From the NCBI GenBank assembly GCA_049589355.1, contig JBAWAP010000169.1, forward strand, positions 1 through 45,140: a DNA stretch of 45,140 nucleotides, written 5' to 3'. A program made the position numbers and the translations under genes. Under the pieces are notes generated by a model. That model was given only the letters and a program-made list of their open reading frames with translations. It searched no databases and was not told where the DNA came from. Position 1 is the first letter of the stretch. Each line of letters begins with the position of its first letter. Shown piece after piece: positions 24,035-32,088 of this stretch. Source of the DNA: JBAWAP01 sp049589355 (GTDB taxonomy: Bacteria; Chloroflexota; Anaerolineae; VGOG01).

Positions 24035-26367
24035 ACACAAATCTCAAATCTCAAATCTCAAATCTCAAACATGGAAGCTCTAACCTCCAACTTCCAACCT
24101 CCAACTTCCAGCCTCCAGCCATCGCCCTCATCCTGGCCGCGTTTATTGTCTTGGGCATTACCTATAGCCTGGTCACGCCCATCTTCGAGGCGCCTGATGA
24201 AATCTACCACTATTTCTTCATCAAGCACCTCGCCGATGGGAAAGGTTTGCCGGTACAGAGTCCCGAAGACACAGGCTTGTGGGAGCAAGAGGGCAGCCAG
24301 CCGCCTCTCTATTACCTGCTGGGAGCGCTGGCCACCTTTTGGATAGACACCAGCGAGGTGGAGGATTTGCTCTGGTACAACCCCCAGGCCAACATTGGCA
24401 CACCGCTGGATCCGGGTAACAAGAACGTGATCGTGCATACCCAGAGGGAGAGCTTTCCTTTTCGGGGCACGGCTTTAGCAGTGCACCTCATCCGTCTGCT
24501 ATCGGTGCTTCTAGGGGCAGGTACGGTGTTCTTAACCTATCGTCTCGCTCTGGAGATTTTCCCTGGCCGTGAGCAACTTGCCCTTGGCGCGGCGGCACTC
24601 AACGCCTTTATTCCCCAGTTTCTGTTTATCAGCAGCGCGATCAACAACGATAACCTGGTGATGCCGCTATGTAGCCTAGCACTTTTGATGATAGTCAAAA
24701 TCGGAAATCGAAAATCGAAAATCGAAAATCGAAATTGGGTATTGTTGGGCCTCATCCTGGGTCTGGCCTGCCTGTCTAAGCTAAACGGCCTTGGTCTGTT
24801 AATCTTGACAGCCGTCGTTCTGATTGTGGAAGCCTACTGCCGCCGGTCACCGAGGCCGTTAGTCCAGGGTATCATCGCCCTCGCCGTTGCTCTGGTGGTG
24901 GCTGGCTGGTGGTATGTCAGGAATTGGACTCTGTATGGCGACCCGACCGGCTTGAACATGATGTTAGCCGTGGTTGGCCGAGGTAGCCCACCATCAAGCC
25001 TGTCGGAGTTGTGGGGCGAATTCAGGGGACTCCGGATGTCTTTCTGGGCCCTATTCGGCTGGTTCAGCATCCTGGTTGCGCCGGCAGCCTATGCCATCCT
25101 GGACGCTGCAAGCTTATTCGCTCTGGCGGGCTTGGCAGTTTGGTTCGTGCGGCACTTGCCCTCCCATTGTCCTCGCCCGCAAGCGGAGGGGCAAGGGAGG
25201 GGGGGGATTGCGCTTAGGTCGGTGAGTATGCTGGTCCTCTGGGTGGCCATCGTTTTCGTGGGCCTGGTTCGCTGGACATGGACAACGCCAGGCACCCAGG
25301 GGCGGCTGCTCTTTCCCGCCATCTCAGCCTTATGCATCCTGCTGATGCTGGGCCTGAGCCAACTTGTGCCTGGAAGACACGCCAAAATCCTGGTGAGCGC
25401 GATTAGCCTGGCGATGTGCGTCTTTGCTGCCCTCTGTCCCTTTGTCTACATCGGCCCAGCGTATGCCAGGCCGCCCATCCTATCCCCTGATGAGATCCCG
25501 ACAGATGTCGCCCAGGTAAATGCCGATTTGGAGGAAAAGATCCGGCTCCTCGATTACCAACTGGACAGGGAAGAGGTCAGACCTGGTGAAAGCTTGGGCA
25601 TCACCCTCTATTGGCAAAGCCTGGTCGAGATAAAGGAGAACTACTACCTTTTCATCCACCTTCTGGGGCGGAGGCGCGAGCTGGTGGGCAATGAGGATAC
25701 CTACCACGGTTGGGGCACATATCCCACCAGCCTATGGAAGCCGGGAGAGATCATACGCGATACCTATCGGTTGTCCATCAGCCAGGATGCCCTAGCGCCT
25801 AGCCTGATCAGAGTAGACGTGGGCCTCTACGATCCCTCCACCGGACAGGGGCTGACCGTCTTTAACCAAGCGGGGCAAGCTATTGGCGAGAGCGTCGTCA
25901 TCGGCAGGTTGAAAATGGCACTCCAAAAACGTCAAACGTCAAACGTCAAACGTCTGGACTTTAACCTGGATAACAAGGTCGCCCTGATCGGATACAAGGT
26001 GGACAAAACCGAGCTTGAGCCAGGCGAAAAAGTCTGTCTGACCCTCTGCTGGCGGGCTGAGGGGGAGATGGGCACCGACTACACCGTCTTCACCCATCTG
26101 ATTGACGAGGAGGGCAAAATCTGGGGGCAGATGGATAGCCAGCCTTTGGAGGGCGATTACCCCACCTCCTTCTGGGATGTCGGCGAGGTGATCGAGGATG
26201 AGTACATCCTGGCTATCAATGAGGACACTCCAGCGGGTCAATACTGGCTGGAGGTTGGAATGTACGAACTGGCAACAGGGCAGCGCTTGCCGATCTTGGG
26301 CGATGACGGAGAAGTGAAGGACGACCGAATCCTACTGCCTCTCACCGTGTACTCGTTGACTCGTTGA
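24031..26367 (+). CDS. DUF2142 membrane protein with two beta modules (copy 4)
   Basis: A 778-residue DUF2142 protein whose ATG overlaps the preceding stop. The first ~28 residues are wholly repeat-encoded (AATCTCA units, then CCAACTT/CCAACCT units, 24036-24118). The first true membrane helix begins at AIALILAAF. The first loop has EAPDEIYHYFFIKHL followed by GSQPPLYY. Two modules start at LLDYQLDRE and LIGYKVDKT; the second is preceded by a CGTCAAA repeat (25928-25954) translated as RQTSNVK. Further repeats lie at 24701-24737 (AAATCGA units) and a palindrome at ~25166-25207. The last codons are ACTCGTTG repeats, so the C-terminus is repeat-encoded as well. Confidence 0.77.
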   Translation: MNTNLKSQISNLKHGSSNLQLPTSNFQPPAIALILAAFIVLGITYSLVTPIFEAPDEIYHYFFIKHLADGKGLPVQSPEDTGLWEQEGSQPPLYYLLGALATFWIDTSEVEDLLWYNPQANIGTPLDPGNKNVIVHTQRESFPFRGTALAVHLIRLLSVLLGAGTVFLTYRLALEIFPGREQLALGAAALNAFIPQFLFISSAINNDNLVMPLCSLALLMIVKIGNRKSKIENRNWVLLGLILGLACLSKLNGLGLLILTAVVLIVEAYCRRSPRPLVQGIIALAVALVVAGWWYVRNWTLYGDPTGLNMMLAVVGRGSPPSSLSELWGEFRGLRMSFWALFGWFSILVAPAAYAILDAASLFALAGLAVWFVRHLPSHCPRPQAEGQGRGGIALRSVSMLVLWVAIVFVGLVRWTWTTPGTQGRLLFPAISALCILLMLGLSQLVPGRHAKILVSAISLAMCVFAALCPFVYIGPAYARPPILSPDEIPTDVAQVNADLEEKIRLLDYQLDREEVRPGESLGITLYWQSLVEIKENYYLFIHLLGRRRELVGNEDTYHGWGTYPTSLWKPGEIIRDTYRLSISQDALAPSLIRVDVGLYDPSTGQGLTVFNQAGQAIGESVVIGRLKMALQKRQTSNVKRLDFNLDNKVALIGYKVDKTELEPGEKVCLTLCWRAEGEMGTDYTVFTHLIDEEGKIWGQMDSQPLEGDYPTSFWDVGEVIEDEYILAINEDTPAGQYWLEVGMYELATGQRLPILGDDGEVKDDRILLPLTVYSLTR
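24036..24118. repeat. AATCTCA and CCAACTT repeats forming the N-terminus of DUF2142 copy 4
   Basis: Four AATCTCA heptamers are followed by six CCAACTT/CCAACCT/CCAGCCT units, all translated from the first codons onward. Confidence 0.85.
24701..24737. repeat. AAATCGA heptamer repeat in DUF2142 copy 4
   Basis: About five AAATCGA/GAAATCG units, translated as a basic linker (RKSKIENRN) at the same point where copy 1 has its AAATCTC tract. Confidence 0.85.
25928..25954. repeat. CGTCAAA heptamer repeat in DUF2142 copy 4
   Basis: Four CGTCAAA units lie between the two beta modules and are translated in frame. Confidence 0.85.
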
Positions 26368-26383
26368 CTCGTTACCTCGTTGC
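26349..26383. repeat. ACTCGTTG repeat over the stop codon of DUF2142 copy 4
   Basis: Four ACTCGTTG/ACCTCGTTG units. The gene's stop (TGA) falls inside the tract. The unit is the same as in the 19146-19200 block. Confidence 0.8.
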
Positions 26384-26413
26384 CTGAACGCTCTGAAACA
26401 TCCGGAGGTCTCA

Positions 26414-27874
26414 ATGCAAAACTACGCTTACAATCGTCTACAAGCCATATTCGTATCCGATAAACGCTGGGTGGTCGCCCTGGCAGTGGTGGCCCTCTGT
26501 CTGGTGATGGGGACCATCGGGGGATGGCTCATCGCTTATCTCACCCCTCTGTTCACTGCGGCCCTGGTGATAGCCCTCGTTGGGGGACTGTTGATGCTGC
26601 GGAGCACCCAATTCGGCTTCATGGCCCTCATCGGTATCGTCTGCCTTCTGCCCTTCGCTGCCCTGCCCATCAACATCGGCTTTAACCCCACTTTTCTGAA
26701 CCTGGTACTGGGGGTCATCTTTGTGGTCTGGCTGGCCCGGATGGTTACGGGGCAACAAAAGGAGTTCGTAACCTCCCCTCTGGCCCTGCCCATCGTTATT
26801 TTCCTATTCCTGGCCTTCGTCTCGTTCGTGGCCGGGCTGGCCCACGCCAGCCCCACGCCCAACGCTGTGCGCCGATTCGCCGAGATCATCCTGGGCATTG
26901 CCCTGTTCTTCGTGACGGTCAATTGCGTGCGAACCCGAGAGGAACTGGAGCAATTGATCCTGATCATCATCCTGGCTGGCTTTGGGGAGGCCCTGATCGG
27001 CGTGGTGCTCTACTTCTTGCCCCAGGCACTCACCGTCCGCCTTCTGTCCGCGCTGCGCATCTTCAACTACCCGGCCGGCTGGGGGGTGCTGCGCTTCATT
27101 CGCGATGATCCCCTGCTGCCCATGCGGGCCATCGGCACCTCCGTTGATCCCAATATCTTGGGTGGACTCTTGATCCTGGTAGGGTCTCTGACGGTTCCTC
27201 AGCTTTTTACCCGGCGTCCTCTCTTCAAACGCTTGTTGGCGGTGCCCATCTTAGCGGTGATGGGTCTTTGCCTGGTCCTGACCTTCTCGCGAGGCTCAAT
27301 GTTCGGCCTGGGCTGCGCTCTGGCACTGCTGGGTGTAGTCAAGTATCGTCGCCTGCTCCCGGTGTTGACCATTGCGGGCCTGCTCATCTTGCTCCTACCG
27401 CAGACCCAGGAATACGTCGTACACTTCATCCAGGGGGTGCGGATTCAGGACCTGGCCAGCCAGATGCGCCTCGGGGAGTACAAGGACGCCTTCATCCTCA
27501 TCAGCCGCTACCCCTGGATCGGGGTGGGCTTCATTGGCACTCCCGACATAGACATCTACCTGGGGGTGTCCAGCCTCTACCTGCTCATCGCTGAGGAGAT
27601 GGGTTTGGTGGGGCTGGCTGTCTTCCTGGCCATCATGGCCATCTTCTTCCGCTATACCTGGCGCAGTTGGAAAAGCATGGGCCACGATCCGCGTTTAGAG
27701 GTCCTGCTACTGGGCCTTCAGACAGCGGTGGTGGGGGGACTGGTGGGGGGGATTCTCGACCATTACCTCTTTAGCTACCCCCACGCCGTGGCCTTTTTCT
27801 GGCTATACATCGGTTTGGCAGTGGCTGCGGCCAGATTAGCAGAAGCTCGCCCGGAGCTGGAAGAGGCTGTCTAA
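26414..27874 (+). CDS. O-antigen ligase/polymerase family membrane protein
   Basis: A 486-residue protein with about twelve membrane helices of the Wzy/WaaL type. The large outside loop in the second half contains LISRYPWIGVGFIG, then SSLYLLIAEEMGLVGL, the usual ligase/polymerase signature. Such proteins join lipid-linked glycan units into a chain or onto an acceptor on the outer face. The ribosome site GGAGG lies 6 bases before ATG 26414. As the last gene of the block it is probably the final step of the pathway encoded upstream. Polymerase and ligase cannot be told apart by sequence. Confidence 0.82.
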   Translation: MQNYAYNRLQAIFVSDKRWVVALAVVALCLVMGTIGGWLIAYLTPLFTAALVIALVGGLLMLRSTQFGFMALIGIVCLLPFAALPINIGFNPTFLNLVLGVIFVVWLARMVTGQQKEFVTSPLALPIVIFLFLAFVSFVAGLAHASPTPNAVRRFAEIILGIALFFVTVNCVRTREELEQLILIIILAGFGEALIGVVLYFLPQALTVRLLSALRIFNYPAGWGVLRFIRDDPLLPMRAIGTSVDPNILGGLLILVGSLTVPQLFTRRPLFKRLLAVPILAVMGLCLVLTFSRGSMFGLGCALALLGVVKYRRLLPVLTIAGLLILLLPQTQEYVVHFIQGVRIQDLASQMRLGEYKDAFILISRYPWIGVGFIGTPDIDIYLGVSSLYLLIAEEMGLVGLAVFLAIMAIFFRYTWRSWKSMGHDPRLEVLLLGLQTAVVGGLVGGILDHYLFSYPHAVAFFWLYIGLAVAAARLAEARPELEEAV

Positions 27875-28010
27875 GCAGGTCTTCATGAATGCCTTTCGCT
27901 TTTGTCTGCCCCATGCCGCCGTGGAACAGGCGGCGCTAGAGGTCAAAGCACCAAAAAGACCCTCTGGCACCGGCCCTTCAGGCCGGTGCGGCTAGAGGTA
28001 AGGGCACCAC

Positions 28011-28046
28011 AAAAGCCACCAGAGGTCTTACCCCCTGGTGGCTTTT
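28011..28046. terminator. Bidirectional intrinsic terminator between convergent genes
   Basis: AAAAGCCACCAG (28011-28022) pairs perfectly with CTGGTGGCTTTT (28035-28046) around a 12-base loop, with T-runs on both strands. It sits between the + strand ligase gene and the - strand coiled-coil gene. The rest of 27875-28010 holds a smaller hairpin (CACCGGCC/GGCCGGTG, 27968-27988) and no gene. Confidence 0.85.
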
Positions 28047-28124
28047 CAATTCAGTGGCGCTAATTTTTCCAGCCAGCGCGGGAATGAATCCCCTAACATT
28101 TCGAAAGCCTGTCATGTCCGGGGT

Positions 28125-28925
28125 TCATGGCAGGTCGGCCAGCGCTGCCTGCCAACTGGCATCATCTACCCGCCCATCCTGGGTGATAACCACTCGCTCC
28201 CGAAGGGCCAGGGCCTCAACTTGCTCCGGCCATTCCTCACCCGCGGTCACGGGCAACGCTTTCAGCCCTGTTCGTCGCAATACCTCGGCTCGCTGCGCCG
28301 CCCGTTCCACGTCACTCTCGTGCACCTTCCAGGAGGCTTCCAGAACCAGGACCACTTCTTCGCCGGTGTCCCACAGCTTGCCACTCCACAGGAGATCGGC
28401 GTTCAGCACACTCTGGTACTCCTCGGCAGAGAGACAGCCCTCCTGTTGGGCAGCGCGGAGGCGTTGCACCACCTCCTGAGTGGCGTCCTGACCGGCCGCA
28501 AGCAGGCGACCGAAGATGGCAGCAGCCCGGTCACGGTAGAACCGTTCCTTGGTTGATCCTTTCAGTACGCCGATGTCCTGTCGCATTGCCTTACGCTCGG
28601 CGGCAGCTTCAGCGAAGCCCTGTCGCATGGCTTCCCAGATACGTTTGCGGTCGGCGGCAGCTTCAGCGAAGCCCTGTTGCATGGCTTCCCAGATGCGTTT
28701 GCGGTCGGCGGCAGCTTCAGCGAAGCCTCGTTCCATGCGCTCTGTTACTTGGCTCAACGTTTCCTCTGTCCGACGCTGTGCCTCTGCCAGTTCTTCCAGA
28801 GCACGGGGCAGGTCCACCAGGGCCTCGGGGAACAATACCCGTAGCAACTCCGCTCGCCATTCTGGGTGTGTGTGTAGGATACGGATCAGATCGCGAAACT
28901 CAGTTACCGTGAATGGCATTACCAT
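28125..28925 (-). CDS. Coiled-coil protein with possible C-terminal nuclease-like domain
   Basis: A 266-residue protein from ATG 28925, which follows GGGAGGTGAG. ATG 28919 is equally possible; the longer frame to 28991 lacks a ribosome site. The N-terminus (FTVTEFRDLIRILHTHPEW) is followed by a helical segment with two 18-residue repeats (unit GFAEAAADRKRIWEAMQQ) and a partial third, encoded by 54-bp direct repeats. The C-terminal ~130 residues (from RDRAAAIFGRLL) contain EEVVLVLEASWKVHESDVERAAQRAEVL. This resembles the E-x-K strand of restriction-like (PD-(D/E)XK) domains in DUF3782-type proteins common in Chloroflexota and Cyanobacteria. The function is unknown. Confidence 0.65.
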   Translation of the reverse strand: MVMPFTVTEFRDLIRILHTHPEWRAELLRVLFPEALVDLPRALEELAEAQRRTEETLSQVTERMERGFAEAAADRKRIWEAMQQGFAEAAADRKRIWEAMRQGFAEAAAERKAMRQDIGVLKGSTKERFYRDRAAAIFGRLLAAGQDATQEVVQRLRAAQQEGCLSAEEYQSVLNADLLWSGKLWDTGEEVVLVLEASWKVHESDVERAAQRAEVLRRTGLKALPVTAGEEWPEQVEALALRERVVITQDGRVDDASWQAALADLP

Positions 28926-29019
28926 CTCACCTCCCTTGCGCCAGCGATTACTGGCAGAACAAAGTATAGCATGAAAGCAACGCATTTGCAAGGCCAGTGC
29001 GAAAACAAGTAAGCAATTG

Positions 29020-30306
29020 CTATCGCTTGATGTTATAGAACATCCCCATTCCCCCGTAGACGGCCGTCTCCGCCAGCTCCTCCTCGATGCGCAAGAGCTG
29101 GTTGTACTTGGCGACGCGATCGCTGCGGCAGGGAGCGCCGGTCTTGATCTGGCCGGCGTTCAGGGCCACGGCCAAATCGGCTATGGTGGTATCCTCGGTC
29201 TCACCGCTGCGGTGGGAGACGACCGCCGTCCAACCAGCTCGCTGGGCCAGGTGCACGGCGGCAATGGCTTCGGTCAAGGTGCCGATCTGGTTGACCTTGC
29301 ACAGCAGCGAGTTGGCCGCCTTCTCTCTAATGGCCCGCTTCACTCGCGCCACGTTGGTCACCAGCAGATCGTCGCCCACGATCTGCACTCGATCGCCGAT
29401 GCGCTCCACCAGAAGCGTCCAGTGCTCCCAGTCGTCCTCGGCCAAACCGTCCTCGATGGAGATGATGGGGTATTTCTCCACCCAATCCTGGTAGAAGGCC
29501 ACCATCTCCTCGCCACTGAGCTCCCGGCCCTCTTTCTTGAGGACGTATCGCCCGTCGTGGTAAATCTCGCTGGCGGCGGGGTCGAGGGCGATGTATACGT
29601 CCTCACCCGGCTTGTACCCCGCTCGCTCGATGGCCTCCAGGATGACCTCAACGGCCTCCTCGTTGGAACCCAAGCTCGGAGCGAAGCCCCCCTCGTCACC
29701 AACATTGGTGTTGTAACCCTTGCCCTTCAGCACCTTCTTCAGACTGTGGTAGACCTCAGCGCCCCAACGCAGGGCCTCGGCGAAGGTGGGCGCTCCTGCG
29801 GGAGCGATCATGAACTCCTGCAAGTCGGTGGAATCGGCGGCGTGTTTGCCCCCATTGAGGATGTTCATCAGTGGGACTGGCAGGGTGCGGGCTGATACCC
29901 CGCCCACGTAGCGATAGAGGGGCAGTCCCAGCTCCGCTGCAGCCGCCTTGGCCACGGCCAGCGAGACGCCCAGGATGGCGTTGGCTCCCAGGTTTCCCTT
30001 GTTGGGTGTGCCATCTAGGCTGATCAGAAACTCGTCAATGCCCACCTGGTCCAACGCATCCCAGCCTATGATTTCGTCGGCGATGGTGGTGTTGACGTTG
30101 TCCACAGCCTTCAACACGCCCTTGCCGAGGTAGCGACCTGCGTCGCCATCGCGCAGCTCCAGCGCCTCGTGTACGCCGGTGGAAGCGCCTGAGGGCACCG
30201 CCGCCCGCCCCCGCGCTCCACTCACCAGGAACACTTCCACTTCCACCGTGGGGTTCCCTCTCGAATCCAATATCTCGCGAGCCCTTGCATCTTCGATAAA
30301 AGTCAT
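29020..30306 (-). CDS. eno: Enolase (phosphopyruvate hydratase)
   Basis: Interconverts 2-phosphoglycerate and phosphoenolpyruvate in glycolysis; cytoplasmic. The protein has 428 residues, the usual length. It opens with REILDSRGNPTVEVEV, has the mobile loop SGASTGVHEALELRDGD, metal ligands in IEDGLAEDDW and VGDDLLVTN, and the C-terminal signature SHRSGETEDTTIADL followed by IKTGAPCRSDRVAKYNQL. The start was set at ATG 30306, seven bases after AGGAGG; the TTG at 30312 is less likely. It is transcribed alone, divergently from the riboswitch-controlled methionine operon. Confidence 0.97.
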   Translation of the reverse strand: MTFIEDARAREILDSRGNPTVEVEVFLVSGARGRAAVPSGASTGVHEALELRDGDAGRYLGKGVLKAVDNVNTTIADEIIGWDALDQVGIDEFLISLDGTPNKGNLGANAILGVSLAVAKAAAAELGLPLYRYVGGVSARTLPVPLMNILNGGKHAADSTDLQEFMIAPAGAPTFAEALRWGAEVYHSLKKVLKGKGYNTNVGDEGGFAPSLGSNEEAVEVILEAIERAGYKPGEDVYIALDPAASEIYHDGRYVLKKEGRELSGEEMVAFYQDWVEKYPIISIEDGLAEDDWEHWTLLVERIGDRVQIVGDDLLVTNVARVKRAIREKAANSLLCKVNQIGTLTEAIAAVHLAQRAGWTAVVSHRSGETEDTTIADLAVALNAGQIKTGAPCRSDRVAKYNQLLRIEEELAETAVYGGMGMFYNIKR

Positions 30307-30371
30307 GATCAAGCCTCCTTATTGTAATTTGATGAGCCGAGATCAATTCTATCTCTTCTCTCCGGGCTTCT

Positions 30372-30400
30372 ATTATACTAACATTCAAGCAAAAGTCCAA
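30372..30400 (-). promoter_or_regulatory. Sigma70-type promoter of eno
   Basis: On the minus strand TTGGAC (30400-30395), a 17-base spacer and TATAAT (30377-30372) lie 66 bases before the enolase start. The -10 box is perfect and the -35 box matches 4 of 6. Confidence 0.75.
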
Positions 30401-30433
30401 GTTGTTTGACTTGCTAGACATTTGCGCTTCAGT

Positions 30434-30462
30434 TTGACATTCTGCCCCAGTTGTGGTATGAT
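30434..30462 (+). promoter_or_regulatory. Sigma70-type promoter of the SAM riboswitch operon
   Basis: TTGACA (30434-30439), 17-base spacer, TATGAT (30457-30462). Transcription would start near 30469, just upstream of the aptamer. Confidence 0.85.
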
Positions 30463-30496
30463 CTTTCCTAACAACTGAATATCACCGGATGAGAGT

Positions 30497-30675
30497 TTTT
30501 CATCAAGAGAGGTGGAGGGACCGGCCCTGTGAAGCCTCGGCAACCAGTTTGGAAATTGGATGTTAGAGGTTAGAAAGCTCTCGTTCTCTAATCTCTGACT
30601 TCCAACCTCCAACTTCTAACTTCCAGATATGGTGCCAATTCCGGCAGACCCTCAGTGGGTTCTGAAAGATGAGAG
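30497..30675 (+). ncRNA. SAM-I (S-box) riboswitch aptamer with enlarged P3
   Basis: Binds S-adenosylmethionine and turns off the downstream gene. Conserved blocks are in order: CATCAAGAGAGGTGGAGGGA, then GGCCCTGTGAAGCC, CGGCAACC, GGTGCCAATTCC and TGAAAGATGAGAG. P1 forms between TTTTCATC (ending 30504) and GATGAGAG (30668-30675). The arm between CAACC and GGTGCC, normally ~20-40 bases, is ~85 bases here. It consists of TTAGAGG/TTAGAAA units facing CTAATCTC/CCAACCT/CTAACTT units, i.e. the inverted tandem repeat seen elsewhere in the window. The expression platform is the terminator just downstream. Confidence 0.93.
30549..30635. repeat. Inverted short tandem repeats forming riboswitch P3
   Basis: TTGGAAATTGGATGTTAGAG-type units at 30549-30577 face CTTCCAACCTCCAACTTCTA-type units at 30598-30626. 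Both have 7-8 bp periodicity and pair to form an extended imperfect P3 helix. Confidence 0.75.
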
Positions 30676-30694
30676 CGTTGCAAAGGCGCGAATG

Positions 30695-30726
30695 CCTCTT
30701 CACGATACCTGCTGAAGAGGTTTTTT
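30695..30726 (+). terminator. Riboswitch expression-platform terminator
   Basis: CCTCTTCA (30695-30702) pairs with TGAAGAGG (30713-30720), followed by TTTTTT. It lies 19 bases after the aptamer and 72 bases before the gene, as expected for SAM-induced termination. Confidence 0.9.
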
Positions 30727-30797
30727 GGTTCTCCTTCCTCTCTGATAACAAAGCTCCAATCATATTGGTCGTAAAACGACCGGAGAGGAGACTTTTT

Positions 30798-31979
30798 ATG
30801 ACGAACCATTTCTCAACGCAGGCCGTGCACGCCGGTGAGGAAAAGCGCAAGCCCTACGGCGCGTTAACTACCCCCATTGTCCAGGCCTCGACCTACACCT
30901 TTGAGAACACAGCCGAAATTCTGGACTTCATGCATCGCAAGGCGGCCGGCGACCTGCCGGTGCGCGACGAGTATGGGCGTTACAGCAACCCAACGCAGAG
31001 CACGGCGGAGCGCAAGATAGCTGCCCTGGAAGGGGGTGAACGGGCTTTGCTTTTCGCCAGTGGGATGTGTGCCATCACGACTACGATGCTTACTATGTTA
31101 TCCAGCGGCGACCACCTGGTGATGGTCAGCGGCAGCTACCATCGCACAGAGGAATTCGCCCTCGATTTCTTGAGCCGCTGGGGAATCGAGACGACCCTCG
31201 TGCCGATTGACGAGCTCGCCGTGCTGGCCGCAGCCATTCGTCCTACCACCCGTCTAATCTTTGCCGAAACGCCAACCAACCCCTATTTGCGTGTTATGGA
31301 CCTGCCGCGAATGGTTGAGGTCGCCAGACAGCACGACATAACCACGGTCATTGACAGCACCTTTGCCACGCCGATCAACCTGCGGCCCCTGGAGTACGGC
31401 GTTGATCTGGTGATCCACAGTGCCACCAAGTACCTGGGAGGTCACAACGATCTGCTGGCCGGGGCAGTCATCGGCTCCAGCGAGGCTCTGGCCCAAATCG
31501 AAGAGGCGAGGGGAGTCTTGGGTGGTGTGAGCAGCCCCCACGACGCATACCTGTTGCTGCGTGGCCTGAAAACGCTCGCCCTGCGTGTCAGTCGCCAGAA
31601 CGAGAACGGGCAACGCGTCGCCCAGTTCCTGGAGGGGCATCCCAACATCCGTCGCGTTTACTATCCCGGCCTGCCCAGCCACCCCGATTATGAGATCGCC
31701 CGGCGGCAGATGGCTGGATTCGGTGGCGTGGTCAGTTTCGAGATCGAGGGGGATATGGAACAGACGGGGCGGTTCATGGACCGCCTGCGTCTGCCCTACA
31801 TCGGCCCTACGCTGGGCGGGGTTGAAAGCATTGCCCAACAACAAGCGATATTCGTGTCGCTGGACCCTGAGGAGCGCCAGGCCACAGGCATCGCGGACAA
31901 CCTGGTGCGCTATGCGCTGGGCATCGAAGACGCCGACGATCTGATCGCCGATCTGAGCCAGGCACTGGCGGGTATCTAG
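30798..31979 (+). CDS. PLP-dependent trans-sulfuration enzyme (cystathionine gamma-synthase-like)
   Basis: A 393-residue cytosolic enzyme of the Cys/Met metabolism PLP family. It has the phosphate-binding stretch ASGMCAITTTML, VIDSTFATP, and the PLP lysine K211 in HSATKYLGGHND. The conserved end TLGGVESIAQQQAIF (usually ...ES...P) completes the fold. The start at ATG 30798 has GGAGAGGAG before it; longer frames would run through the terminator. Control by a SAM riboswitch and the adjacent lysC-asd genes point to methionine synthesis by joining cysteine or sulfide to an activated homoserine. O-acetylhomoserine sulfhydrylase or methionine gamma-lyase activity cannot be excluded by sequence. Confidence 0.9.
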   Translation: MTNHFSTQAVHAGEEKRKPYGALTTPIVQASTYTFENTAEILDFMHRKAAGDLPVRDEYGRYSNPTQSTAERKIAALEGGERALLFASGMCAITTTMLTMLSSGDHLVMVSGSYHRTEEFALDFLSRWGIETTLVPIDELAVLAAAIRPTTRLIFAETPTNPYLRVMDLPRMVEVARQHDITTVIDSTFATPINLRPLEYGVDLVIHSATKYLGGHNDLLAGAVIGSSEALAQIEEARGVLGGVSSPHDAYLLLRGLKTLALRVSRQNENGQRVAQFLEGHPNIRRVYYPGLPSHPDYEIARRQMAGFGGVVSFEIEGDMEQTGRFMDRLRLPYIGPTLGGVESIAQQQAIFVSLDPEERQATGIADNLVRYALGIEDADDLIADLSQALAGI

Positions 31980-32088
31980 CTTCTTGCTCAAAGGAGATCA
32001 TCAGATCCCTGTCTGAAGTGCTGATTTTGTCACACAAGGCTGGGATTTGGCGATCCCTGGTAAGCGATTTGAGGACACGGAGGATACC

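Noticed and set aside
29017..29895. Long plus-strand frame opposite enolase
   Set aside because: It lies entirely antisense to a clearly conserved enolase and has no recognisable motif.
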